DNA of 64,000 bases. Origin: Antedon mediterranea. Lineage: Eukaryota > Echinodermata > Crinoidea > Comatulida > Antedonidae. Location of the stretch: the NCBI RefSeq assembly GCF_964355755.1, contig NC_092673.1, positions 14,885,001 through 14,949,000 of the forward strand, in the 5' to 3' direction. Position numbers and translations under genes: made by a program. The notes beneath the pieces are model-generated. The model was not told the origin of the DNA. It did no database searches and saw only the letters and a program-made list of their open reading frames with translations. Shown here one piece after another: positions 20,129-30,394 of this stretch; position 1 is the stretch's first letter; every line of letters begins with the position of its first letter.

Positions 20129-22560
20129 TGAAATTCAATTCAATTCAATTCAACGTAAACATTTATTTTCTTTCTTTCAATCAATAATAAAACAAATGAA
20201 TAAGGTATTAAAAAAAAGTAAGTACGAGTTACAAATAATACATTTCATTAATATAATATATAAACACGACAGGCAAAGAACATTAGTTCTAAACCGCCCG
20301 GTGATATACTGAAATTTTAATTAATTAATTTGAAACGATAAAGATGAGGAAATATAATATAAATATATAGCCTATATAGACTATTTTTAGTTACACACAT
20401 ATATAAATATACATATTTATATATATAAACAAATCAGGCAAAGAACATTAACATTAATTTAATTATTTTATCTATTTATATATATATGTATATATGTACA
20501 CACACACATATATGTATATATATATATATATATACATACACATACACACATATACATATATACATACATACATACACACAAACTCATAAGACAATAGACA
20601 TTAATTCTAAACAGCCCGGCGATATACTGAAATGTTAATTAATTAATTTGAAACGATAAAGATGAGGAAATATAATATAAATATATAGCCTATATAGACT
20701 ATTTTCAGTTACATATATATATATAAATATACAATATTTATATATAAACAAATCAGGCAAAGAACATATAAATATATATATACAAATATATATAAATCCA
20801 AAGGCAAATTACAGAAAAAATGACAATGCTGTGGGTATCAGTGGCTGGATCTCAATGGAGATACAAAAAAAGCGAAAAACTAAATCAAAACGATAAAGTA
20901 AACAGCCAGAAAAGTAAGCAGAGCTATATACATACACACACATACATATATACAAATCAATTGTGTTGCATAGCACTGTGTAAATTATATATAAATAAAT
21001 AAATAATTTAATTTTTTTTAATATATTGATAGCATCAAATAATACCTTATATAAAAAGAACAGCAACATGTGGAAAAAAAGATGGCAATCCACGAAAGGC
21101 AAGCCTGTGATGTGGAAGCCCACACAATGAAGTAATAAATAAGTTAGACAGAACAACAAACACACAGGTACAGAACAAACTTACAGGACACGAATCACAA
21201 CACAAACAGACATCAACAAACAGAACATGCACAGACACACCCGAACACACATCACCAGGGGAAAACATTAATATTTAGAAATGAGGAAAGATTTGAATGT
21301 TTTATTAAATAAAAATTTAGTAGCCGAATGTTTAATTTGAAAAGGAATTTTATTCCAATTCATGGGACCAGTATATCTGATTGAATGTTTAAAGGCAGTG
21401 AGTCTTGGTTTTGGCAAATGTAGGTCTTGTGCAATACGAGTATTATAATTATGAACTTCGTGATTAAATTTGAAAAGATGAGATGAAGGAGAATCAGCTG
21501 TCAAAGAGTCATAAATAAATGACATTTGTTGAAAAAGATTGATATCAGCTAATTTAAGAAAATTATGTACGGAAAAAATAGGGGAAGTATGAGAAAGACG
21601 ATTCGAATGGGTAATAAGCCTAATGGCCTTTTTTTTGTAAAATAATAAGTCTATCAATAGATGTCTTGTAATTATTAGCCCAAACAATATTGCAATAATT
21701 TAGGTAGGGCAAAATAAGAGAGCAATATAATAAACGCAAAATTGTTAAAGGGATATAGTGAGAAAGCCTATAGATAATTCCTATATTTTTTTAAACCTTC
21801 GAAGCAACCGAATCAATATGACATTTCCATGTTAATTTAGAGTCAAGAAAAACTCCAAGAAACTGGACGGTATCAGTGAGCGGAATATTAATATTATTTA
21901 ACAAAATTAAGTTATTTCCAAGAATGAAGGATTTGTTAGGACTGTGAAAAATAATAGCACTGCATTTTTTAAAGTTTACCGAAAGTTTATTAGCTGAAAA
22001 ATATTTTAAAACAGACTTAAGTTCGTTGTTAACAACATCAAATAGTGTATTAATGTCACTATGCGAATATAAAATAGTGGTGTCATCAGCATATAAGAAA
22101 GACGAGAGAATGGAGGAATTATAAAAATCATTAATATATATTATGAATAATAGAGGGCCAAGCAATGACCCTTGTGGAACGCCACACGAGATGGATCGGA
22201 AATCCGATGTATTATTATTGAATTTTTTGCACTGAGTGCGGTCAAGAAGATAGCTCTTGAATAAATCAAGTGAAATCCCTCTAACGCCATAGTGAGAAAG
22301 CTTAGATAACAAGATGTTGTGGTCAATGGTGTCAAAAGCTTTCGATAAATCAATCAAAATTCCCATGGATAATTTATTTTCTTCAAAAGAATCTAAAATA
22401 TAGTTAGTCAGCTCAATAAGTGCCATTGAGGTGGAGTAGCCTTTTCTAAATCCAAACTGATGCTGAAAGAAGAGGACATTATTCTTTTGAAGAAAGGAAT
22501 AAGTTCGATCATATAATGCGTTCAAATAATTTCGAAAAAATAGGGGGTGGTGGGGGACGT
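20129..22560 (-). mobile_element. 5'-truncated, decayed jockey-superfamily LINE
   Basis: Minus-strand element with a long AT-rich 3' UTR and a simple TTGAA-type tail (attcaattcaattcaattc on the plus strand at 20131). The coding part begins inside the reverse transcriptase, so the endonuclease is absent and the element is 5'-truncated near 22550. The tail abuts the dimeric tandem repeat. Confidence 0.75.
20268..20770. repeat. Duplicated ~185 bp blocks around a TA/CA microsatellite
   Basis: The block at 20268-20455 recurs at 20588-20770 with few differences; both contain gcccggtgatatactgaaa (g/c variant), acgataaagatgaggaaat and aaatcaggcaaagaac. Between them 20465-20582 is a TA, TATG and CACA microsatellite. 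The duplication lies in the 3' UTR of the minus-strand LINE. Confidence 0.8.
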
Positions 22561-22579
22561 GGGTTGGTGTTGGTTTCAT
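21268..22579 (-). pseudogene. LINE reverse transcriptase, broken ORF
   Basis: 22579-21791 encodes an RT core (FGFRKGYST, LIDLSKAFDTIDH, GVPQGSLLGPLLF, catalytic FLYADDTT). It then meets an in-frame stop at 21791. Coding resemblance continues in the gap (LPYLNYCNIVW at about 21700) and in another frame at 21687-21268, which carries the C-terminal LINE region (NYNTR, NWNKIP, FKSFL). The frame change falls in an A-rich run near 21630. At least one stop and one indel make this a pseudogene. Confidence 0.8.
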
Positions 22580-23480
22580 TTGAAATTTGGGGTTTTACAA
22601 ACGTTTATAAGACATACAACCGTTGGTGGCGCTGTTTAGGGCCACATTTTGGAGATCTGGCATTATTTTTCCCAATCTGGCATTATTTGAGACAGGATAC
22701 GGCATAATTTAAATTTTATCGCTGGCAACGCTGCCCTTGGCACTATAGGACGAATAGTCTTTTTTCCAGCTGCTAAAAGGTAGTTTTAGTCTTCCCATCA
22801 TGCATGTCGAGTTTTCCATATTTTTCCTCAGAAGTGCATTCGTTTTTTGTAACATTAAACTGGAGTTTTACGTAAATTTATAACTTTAAATAGTTTGATT
22901 TTAAATCCTGAGTAAAGATTATTAGGTTAGAAATATTCTGGTGTTACAATTTGCATTATGTGTTTATTTGGAAATAAATAATATCAACATTTTAATAATT
23001 TTATTAACTCGTAAGAACGTGCTGCCAAATTAAGTGACCTAGCCTTGTGCGATACAGACCACGCGCACCTCATTTGGCAATGTCACTTCATTTGGCGTTA
23101 CAGGGCCTGTCACGCCAAACCGGATCGATTTTGGTCGCCAAAACTGGTCCGGTCGGATCGATTTTGGCGTTGAACAGCCGCTAAAACAGGTCCGGCTAGG
23201 CCAAAACTGGTCCGGCCTTTAAAATCGCTTATTTATTCTTTAAAATGTGTCAAGAAGCCTGCAAACAGTTCAAATGGTTAAAGTAAACTATGCTTAAAGT
23301 AAATATACTAAATATTACCGTACAAACGAAAAGAAATTTTCGAAACACTAATTAAAGTAACTCTAATCGGATTTTGGGATATTCTATTGTTCAGTTCGTT
23401 TGAAACTAATAGCGCCCTCTAGTAATTTTATATTATGTCCAAAGATCTTATAAGTATATAAGATCTTTGTTATGTCTTAG
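22580..23480. other. No gene recognised; short repeat motifs
   Basis: 22655-22765 carries GGCATTATT motifs and the inverted partner of the 15906 sequence. A GC-richer patch at 23095-23225 repeats ccaaaactggtccggyc and ggatcgattttgg two to three times. No ORF of interest. Confidence 0.5.
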
Positions 23481-23539
23481 ATATTATGTACAAACTGAAT
23501 ACGTCTTGGTCGTATTCAATAATGAAAATATAAACCCTA

Positions 23540-24437
23540 AAAACATGGAAGAAAAGACACCTCACTTTTTTTGGAAGAATTACTATTGTAAAAACATTAG
23601 CGCTCTCAAAAATTATATACAATTCCAGCATTTTGCTAGTACCAGAAAAAGTAATAAAAGAGATGGATAAATTAATTTTTAAATTCATTTGGGAAACTAA
23701 GAAAGAGAAAATAAAAAGAAAAACCATGTGTGCCAATTACAGTCAAGGTGGTCTAAAAATGGTAGAATTCAGATCTCAGGTAATATCTTTTCCAAGTTAA
23801 ATGGTACAGGAGACTGTATGAAAACGATGATGCCAAATGGAAATATTTACCTACATTTTATATAGAAAAAATAGGCCCAAAATCATTAACCTCAAATTTA
23901 TCAAAAGTTCCGTGTAATATATCCGTACCACCATTTTACCTCTCAGTTATTAAGTCTATAGCAGTAGCTAATGCTTGTAATAATAGATTAAATAAGGAAC
24001 CAATAAGCTATGATGACATTATTAATCAATCATTATGGGGTAATGAGTTTATATGTATTAAAAAGAAGCCGTTATATAACTGTAACTGGATTAGATCAGG
24101 GTTTTTAAAAATATATGATGTAATAAATAATATGTGTTTAAGCCTGCGATAGAGATAAAAAGAAGGTTAAGATGTACACAAAATTGGATCAGTGAATATT
24201 CATGTATATTGAAAGCCATTCCAAAAGAATGGAAATGTATTTTAAAATCAACACATGACATTAATGTAAATGATATACCTATTACAAACAATAAGGTCTT
24301 AAATATGACGTCTAGACAATTATACAGATTCATAATAGATGCTCAATATATTACACCTACGGAACAGGTTAAGTGGGAATCCATATTTGGTAATATGCCA
24401 TGGACAAAAATATGGGTTAAGAAAGTTTCTGGTCTTG
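23540..24437 (+). pseudogene. L1/Tx1-like LINE ORF2 fragment
   Basis: Around 23620-23800 one frame reads LIFKFIWETKKEKIKRKTM and then a GGLKM block, the conserved region after the RT of L1/Tx1 ORF2. The reading continues with frame changes (near 23800 and near 24130). From 24018 it is nearly identical to 1-421. It stops abruptly at 24437, where copy 1 goes on into its zinc knuckle but this copy switches to unrelated sequence. It is broken by frameshifts and truncated. Confidence 0.75.
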
Positions 24438-25213
24438 AAAGCATTCAATATTTGAAACAACTAATTAATGAACATTTATCTAACTTCAAAGTGTTATTTC
24501 CAGATGTAAATATTACACCAAAACAACATTATCTTATCCATATTCCTTCCGCAATAAAAGCTTTAGGACCAATGGTTCGTTCATCTTGTTTCAGTTTTGA
24601 ATCTGCGCATAACTATTTTAAAATAGTAGCTAGAAAACAAAATTTTAAAAATTTGACAATGTCACTGGCTAAACGACACCAATTAAACGACTGTTGTATA
24701 TTTTGGGTGTAATGAACCTGCTGACTTGCACCCACTGTTTTCAAGTGAGATTGCATATGGAGTTGTAACGACACTAGATAAAGTAAGCACTGATAGCTTG
24801 CAGAATATGTTTAACGAATCAGGACTGTTACCTGGAATCAAGTTGGAAAACGTTTTCGAAACAAGTTGGCTAAAATTGTATTGCACAACCTACAAAAAGA
24901 GAGCCGTAATTGCTGTTGGAACTGTTGGAAATCCAGATAAGTTTTTGGTTTTATATCAAAAATATGGTCAATAAGTGAATACGTGTATTTTGGAGTAGAT
25001 TTATTGAAATCTGTCAACTTTGATTATACCCATCAAGCCTACCTGGTTAGATTTATTGATCATTTTTCAATTTACTCAACTGAAAGGTTAGTTGACTACA
25101 ACGTATTCCATGTAAAAAAGGATAGATTTGAAAATAAATATGTTCCTGTAAAGAAAGACATTGATGACATCATGGAAGAGTATGCCGAGGGAAGGAGTTA
25201 TATGAACATATAA
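24438..25213 (+). pseudogene. C-terminal remnant of an unidentified transposon-type protein
   Basis: Directly after the LINE break the frame reads PKQHYLIHIPSAIKALGP, then a FESAHNYFK block and LAKRHQL. This combination is familiar from the C-terminal part of large, poorly characterised invertebrate proteins that I take to be of DNA-transposon origin. A stop at 24710 is followed by a continuation in another frame (24726-24974) and, after another shift near 24950, a last segment (24983-25213) ending RSYMNI. Three frames are needed, so it is a pseudogene. Function and family are not established. Confidence 0.55.
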
Positions 25214-26159
25214 ACTTTTGTGTAAATTGCAACATTGTAAAAAGTAGGAATGCAATATTTTAATATTTATTTAATATTTATTTTATATTTAAAAATATTT
25301 CACACTGATTTATTTTTACTGTCATAATTGTGTACATTGAACATTTCTTTACATTGAAAATTGTGTTCATACATGATTATGTATTGTAATAATAATTTAA
25401 ATTTGTAGCATATTGCATTGGTTTTTCAAGACTATTCCATAACCTAGCGCCACGGTTTGGGTTTTATTATCCAATTTTAATATCCTTTGATAGTCTATTG
25501 TATGTATCTATTTTGGGTGTAGTTATATAATATTGTGGCACTCAAGGTTTATTCAGTTTAAGTTTTGCAGGGCTTGTGTATTGGAGTCATATTTCCTTGT
25601 TTATGTAAATATTTTGGCTACTCTGTTTTGTAGCATTTGTAGTGTATTTTTTTATTTTTGATCTGCCCCACACAATATTACAATTAGTTAAACTGTGGGG
25701 AGATAAATCTATTATACATTAGAACAAGGCCAACAGCCATAAGTCGCGTGCTAAAAGGCATAGTGATACCGGACCGACAGACAGACCGACAGACCGACCA
25801 ACCGACATAGTGAACTATTGAGTCGCGTCCACGCGACAAAAAATACATGTTTTGGAACAAGACTTTTTTAAAAGTAGTACAAGCCTGGCAATACTTTATT
25901 TTAACATTATCTATTTGTTTATCACAAAGATTTATCTACTGTAGATTTTTAATTTTTGCAGCCGAACAGAATTGTCTATGTTTAATAATAACAATTTATT
26001 TGGAAGTTACAATTTTGAAACAGTGAATTTAGATCAAGCCTTTATTGGGTTGTTGTGTTTTATTAGGCTATGTTTTTTAATTGCTAGACATGTTTTGATA
26101 AGGATATTATGATATTAACATCTTATTTTAAGTAAAATATTTCTCAAAATAAGTATTTA
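25214..26159. other. AT-rich, no gene; GACCGACA microrepeat and hairpin
   Basis: 25771-25806 is a short tandem of gaccgaca and gacagacc. Just after it GTCGCG-tcca-CGCGAC (25822-25837) forms a perfect 6-bp stem followed by six A. This combination looks like the 3' end of a dispersed repeat that may start near 25690. No coding sequence is seen. Confidence 0.5.
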
Positions 26160-26274
26160 CAAGAATATCGTGATTCTTGATTCTCAAACTATTATATATA
26201 TTTATCGCAACAATACTGGTGACAATATGAAGATTAATAAAATATCTACTGGTTTTGTGCAATATTGTATATAT

Positions 26275-26347
26275 GGGGAACTAGCTCAGATGGTAGAGCG
26301 CTCGCTTCGCATGTGAGAGGTACAGGGATCAATGCCCGGGTTCTCCA
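26275..26347 (+). tRNA. tRNA-Ala(CGC), copy 1
   Basis: Loop TTCGCAT. One T-stem change (CAGGG instead of CCGGG) weakens the T arm; the rest is intact. Confidence 0.75.
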
Positions 26348-26486
26348 ATAATGGTGGTTAAAGTTTATTTCCGGTACTGTCAAATTTTTTGAGATTTTAA
26401 ACTATTTTATATATTTTATCGCAACAATACTGGTGACAATATGAAAATTAATAAAATATCTACTGGTTTCGTGCAATTGTATAGAA

Positions 26487-26559
26487 GGGGAACTAGCTCA
26501 GATGGTAGAGCGCTCGCTTTGCACGTGAGAGGTACCGGGATCAATGCCCGGGTTCTCCA
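26487..26559 (+). tRNA. tRNA-Ala(TGC), copy 2
   Basis: All four stems pair. The anticodon loop is TTTGCAC, with C at position 38. Confidence 0.88.
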
Positions 26560-26703
26560 ATAATGTTGGTTAAAGTTTATTTCCTGTATTGTTACATTTT
26601 TTGCTGAGATTTTTAACTATACTATATATATTTTATCGCAACAATACTGGTGACAACATGAACAGTAACAAAATAGCTACTGGATTCGTATAATTGTATA
26701 GAT

Positions 26704-26776
26704 GGGGAACTAGCTCAGATGGTAGAGCGCTCGCTTAGCATGTGAGAGGTACCGGGATCAATGCCCGGGTTCTCCA
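26704..26776 (+). tRNA. tRNA-Ala(AGC), copy 3
   Basis: Fully paired cloverleaf; loop TTAGCAT. Confidence 0.93.
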
Positions 26777-26925
26777 ATAATGTTGGTTAAAGTTTATTTC
26801 AGGTACTGTCAAATTTTTTGAGATTTTAAACTAGTGTATATATTTTATCGCAACAATACTGGTGAAAATATGAACAGTAATAAAATAGTTACTGGTTTCT
26901 TGTAATTCTACATACGGGAAACTAG

Positions 26926-26998
26926 CTCAGACGGTAGAGCGTTCGCTTAGCATATGAGAGGTACCGTGATCAATGCCCGGGTTCTCCAATAACGTTGG
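26926..26998 (+). tRNA. tRNA-Ala(AGC), copy 4, degenerate
   Basis: Acceptor GGGAAAC has an A4 mismatch, and the T stem reads CCGTG. It shares GACGG and TTCGC changes with copy 22, so the two are sister copies. Confidence 0.55.
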
Positions 26999-27132
26999 TT
27001 AAAGTTTATTTTCGGTACCGTTCCATTTTTTGAGATTTCAAACTACTGTATATATTTTATCTAAAAAATACTGGTGACAATATGAAGATTAATAAAATAT
27101 CTACTGGTTTCGTGCAATTGTATATAAATTAT

Positions 27133-27205
27133 GGGGAACTAGCTCAGATGGTAGAGCGCTCGCTTCGCATGTGAGAGGTACCGGGATCAATGCCCGGGTT
27201 CTCAA
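27133..27205 (+). tRNA. tRNA-Ala(CGC), copy 5
   Basis: Intact except that position 72 is A, so the first acceptor pair is lost. Confidence 0.7.
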
Positions 27206-27348
27206 ATATGTTGGTTAAAGTGTATTATCGGTACCGTTACATTTTTTTTGATGAGATTTTTAACTAATGTATATATTTCATCGTAATAATACTGGTGACA
27301 ATATGAACAGTAATAAAATAGTTACTGGTTTCTTGTAATTCTACATAC

Positions 27349-27421
27349 GGGGAAATAGCTCAGAGGGTAGAGCGCTCGATTAGAATGTGAGAGGTACCGG
27401 GATCAATGCCCGTGTTCTCCA
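27349..27421 (+). pseudogene. tRNA-Ala-like copy 6 with anticodon AGA
   Basis: The loop TTAGAAT places AGA (a serine anticodon) in an alanine body that keeps G3:U70. A7, A31 and a T-stem T break three stems, so it is probably a pseudogene. Confidence 0.65.
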
Positions 27422-27550
27422 ATAATGTTGGTTAAAGTTTATTTCCGGTACTGTGAGATTTTAAACTACTGTATATATTTTATCGCATCAATACTGGTGA
27501 CAATATGAAGATTAATAAAATATCTACTGGTTTCGTGCAATTGTATATAT

Positions 27551-27623
27551 TGGGAACTAGCTCAGATGGTAGAGCGCTCGCTTCGCATTTGAGAGGTACC
27601 GGAATGAATGCCCGGGTTCTCCA
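27551..27623 (+). pseudogene. tRNA-Ala(CGC)-like copy 7
   Basis: Starts TGGG, so pair 1:72 is lost. Anticodon stem TTGAG and a disrupted B box (AATGAATG). Confidence 0.6.
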
Positions 27624-27766
27624 ATAATGTTGGTTAAAGTTTGTTATCGTTACCGTTACATTTTTTTGATGAGATTTTTAACTAATGTATATATTTCATC
27701 GTAATAATACTGGTGACAATATGAACAGTAACAAAATAGCTACTGGATTCGTGTAATTGTATAGAT

Positions 27767-27839
27767 GGGGAACTAGCTCAGATGGTAGAGCGCTCGCTTT
27801 GCATGAGAGAGGTACCGGGATCAATGCCCGGGTTCTCCA
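27767..27839 (+). tRNA. tRNA-Ala(TGC), copy 8
   Basis: A single anticodon-stem mismatch (GAGAG instead of GTGAG); otherwise intact. Confidence 0.78.
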
Positions 27840-27982
27840 ATAATGTTGGTTAAAGTTTATTACCGGTATTGTTACATTTTTTTGATGAGATTTTTAACTA
27901 ATGTATATATTTCATCGTAATAATACTGGTGACAATATGAACAGTAATGAAATAGTTACTGGTTTCTTGTAACTCTACATAC

Positions 27983-28055
27983 GGGGAACTAGCTCAGATG
28001 GTAGAGCGCTCGATTAGCATGTGAGAGGTACCGGGATCAATGCCCGTGTTCTCCA
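27983..28055 (+). tRNA. tRNA-Ala(AGC), copy 9
   Basis: A31 mismatch in the anticodon stem and a T-stem CCCGT; borderline. Confidence 0.6.
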
Positions 28056-28198
28056 ACAATGTTGGTTAAAGTTTATTTCCGGTATTGTTACATTTTTTTG
28101 ATGAGATTTTTAACTACTAAATATATTTTTTCGCAACAATACTGGTGACAATATGAACAGTAACAAAATAGCTACTGGAATCGTGTAATTGTCTAGAT

Positions 28199-28271
28199 GT
28201 GGAACTAGCTCAGATGGTAGAGCGCTCGCTTAGCATGTGAGAGGTACCGAGATCAATGCCGGGGTTCTCCA
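28199..28271 (+). tRNA. tRNA-Ala(AGC), copy 10, degenerate
   Basis: Acceptor GTGGAAC (mismatch at pair 2:71) and altered T stem (CCGAG/CCGGG). Confidence 0.55.
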
Positions 28272-28410
28272 ATAATGTTGGTTAAAGTTTATTCCCGGTA
28301 CTGTAAAATTGTTTGAGATTTTAAACTACTGTATATATTTTATCGCATCAATACTGGTGAAAATATGAAGATTAATAAAATATCTACTGGTTTCGTGCAA
28401 TTGTATATAT

Positions 28411-28483
28411 GGGGAACTAGCTCAGATGGTAGAGCGCTCGCTTCGCATTTGAGAGGTACCTGGATAAATGCCCGGGTTCTCCA
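28411..28483 (+). pseudogene. tRNA-Ala(CGC)-like copy 11
   Basis: Anticodon stem TTGAG and T loop ATAAATG, which removes the invariant C56 of the B box. The same two lesions mark copies 15, 20, 27 and 29. Confidence 0.62.
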
Positions 28484-28626
28484 ATAATGTTGGTTAAAGT
28501 TTATTATCGGTACCGTTACATTTTTTTGATGAGATTTTTAAATAATGTATATATTTCATCGTAATAATACTGGTGACAATATGAACAGTAATAAAATAGT
28601 TACTGGTTTCTTGTAAATCTACATAC

Positions 28627-28699
28627 GGGGAACTAGCTCAGATGGTAGAGCGCTCGCTTCGCATGTGAGAGGTACCGGGATCAATGCCCGGGTTCTCCA
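28627..28699 (+). tRNA. tRNA-Ala(CGC), copy 12
   Basis: Fully paired; loop TTCGCAT. Confidence 0.93.
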
Positions 28700-28838
28700 A
28701 TAATGTTGGTTAAAGTTTATTATCGGTACTGTCAAATTTTTTGAGATTTTAAACTACTGTATATATTTTATCGCATCAATACCGGTGACAATATGAAGAT
28801 TAATAAAATATCTACTGGTTTCGTGCAATTGTATATAT

Positions 28839-28911
28839 GGGGAACTAGCTCAGATGGTAGAGCGCTCGCTTTGCATGTGAGAGGTACCGGGATCAATGCT
28901 GGGGTTCTCCA
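28839..28911 (+). tRNA. tRNA-Ala(TGC), copy 13
   Basis: One T-stem change (CTGGG), tolerable as a G-U pair; otherwise intact. Confidence 0.8.
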
Positions 28912-28933
28912 ATAATGTTGGTTAAAGTTTATT

Positions 28934-29187
28934 TTATTTTTTTAAATTTTATTTCATCATCACCCTACAGTGACCAAACGTCACCATTAACAGGGCTGAA
29001 AGTCGTAAAATATAACATATAATATACAAGCAAAAATCAACAGATAACAAGACAACATTTAAATATTACTGACATTAGACAAAACCTTGTGACGGAAACA
29101 AGCAAGGGAATCAAAAAAAATATCAACAGATCCATCAATTTTACATAGTGAATGGTATAACTTAGGCAAACGATTAACAAAACCATT
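28934..29187 (-). mobile_element. 3'-terminal LINE fragment inserted in a tRNA spacer
   Basis: About 254 bases interrupt one spacer, which is otherwise continuous (gttaaagtttatt | accggtactg). TTTATT is present on both sides and fits a target-site duplication. On the minus strand the insert encodes a LINE-like C-terminus (FVNRLPKLYHSL, then FDSLACFRHKVL) and ends in a gatgatgaaat-type tail, so it is a strongly 5'-truncated retrotransposition event. Confidence 0.75.
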
Positions 29188-29314
29188 TTTATTACCGGTA
29201 CTGTTACATTTTTTTGATGAGATTTTTAACTACTAAATATATTTTATCGCAACAATACTGGTGACAATATGAACAGTAACAAAATAGCTACTGGATTCGT
29301 GTAATTGTATAGAT

Positions 29315-29387
29315 GGGGAACTAGCTCAGATGGTAGAGTGCTCGCTTAGCATGTGAGAGGTACCGGGATCAATGCCCGGGTTCTCCA
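29315..29387 (+). tRNA. tRNA-Ala(AGC), copy 14
   Basis: One D-stem change gives a G-U pair; otherwise intact. Confidence 0.87.
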
Positions 29388-29526
29388 ATAATGTTGGTTA
29401 AAGTTTATTTCCGGTACTGTCAAATTTTTTGAGATTTTAAACTACTGTATATATTTTATCGCATCAATACTGGTGACAATATGAAGATTAATAAAATATC
29501 TACTGGTTTCGTGCAATTGTATATAT

Positions 29527-29599
29527 TGGGAACTAGCTCAGATGGTAGAGCGCTCGCTTCGCATTTGAGAGGTACCGGGATAAATGTCCGGGTTCTCCA
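29527..29599 (+). pseudogene. tRNA-Ala(CGC)-like copy 15
   Basis: TGGG start, TTGAG anticodon stem, ATAAATG T loop and a T-stem change. Confidence 0.62.
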
Positions 29600-29742
29600 G
29601 TAATGTTGGTTAAAGTTTATTATCGTTACCGTTACATTTTTTTGATGAGATTTTTAACTAATGTATATATTTCATCGTAATAATACTGGTGACAATATGA
29701 ACAGTAACAAAATAGCTACTGGATTCGTGTAATTGTATAGAT

Positions 29743-29815
29743 GGGGAACTAGCTCAGATGGTAGAGCGCTCGCTTTGCATGTGAGAGGTACCGGGATCAA
29801 TGCCCGGGTTCTCCA
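29743..29815 (+). tRNA. tRNA-Ala(TGC), copy 16
   Basis: Fully paired; loop TTTGCAT. Confidence 0.93.
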
Positions 29816-29960
29816 ATAATGTTGGTTAAAGTTTATTACCGGTACTGTCAAATTTTTTGAGATTTTAAACTACTGTATATATTTTATCGCATCAATACCG
29901 GTGACAATATGAAGATTAATAAAATATCTACTGGTTTCGTGCAATTGTAGGCCTATATAT

Positions 29961-30033
29961 GGGGAACTAGCTCAGATGGTAGAGCGCTCGCTTTGCATGT
30001 GAGAGGTACCGGGATCAATGCCCGGGTTCTCCA
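29961..30033 (+). tRNA. tRNA-Ala(TGC), copy 17
   Basis: Fully paired. A taggcctata insertion lies just upstream. Confidence 0.93.
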
Positions 30034-30394
30034 ATAATGTCGGTTAAAGTTTATTACCGGTATCGTTACATTTTTTTGCTGAGATTTTTAACTAATGTAT
30101 ATATTTCATTGTAATAATACTGGTTACAATATGAACAGTAACACTAGACATGTAACTCGTCACTTTGACGAGTTTGGTTATCCGCCGCGCAAGTGGTGCA
30201 ACATTAACATTAAGGGGATAGGTTGAGGACAAAAGGAAGTGTTCACGTTGGCATTATGACCTGAACTGAAGAATATGATATGTTGTTATTGCTGAATTTT
30301 ATTATTTAAATTCATATATAGTATACACAGTCTAATCTGTATCCATATCACATACAGTGTAGAATAGGTGAAATTACGGGACCCGCTATTTATT

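Larger units (their letters stand above)
26160..30143 (+). repeat. Tandem tRNA-Ala array, left block (17 copies)
   Basis: Each unit is a 73-nt tRNA-Ala body plus a ~140 bp spacer, giving a period of about 215 bp. Every body is on the plus strand. The body folds as 7-bp acceptor (G3:U70, the AlaRS identity pair), GCTC/GAGC D stem, CTCGC/GTGAG anticodon stem, 5-nt variable loop, CCGGG/CCCGG T stem and discriminator A. The A box TAGCTCAGATGG and B box GATCAATGC match Pol III consensus. Spacers fall into a few types, e.g. gaacagtaacaaaatagc and gaagattaataaaatatc. A run of six or seven T lies about 40 nt after each body. No poly(A) or dispersed copies are seen, so this is a gene cluster rather than SINEs. 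Confidence 0.92.

Noticed and set aside
20809-21165. Minus-strand 118-codon hydrophobic ORF
   Set aside because: Lies in the AT/CA-repeat 3' UTR of the decayed LINE; composition-driven.
26275-30033. tRNA-derived SINE array
   Set aside because: Bodies end with discriminator A and are in strict tandem with shared spacers, no tails and many perfectly paired copies. A tRNA gene cluster fits better.
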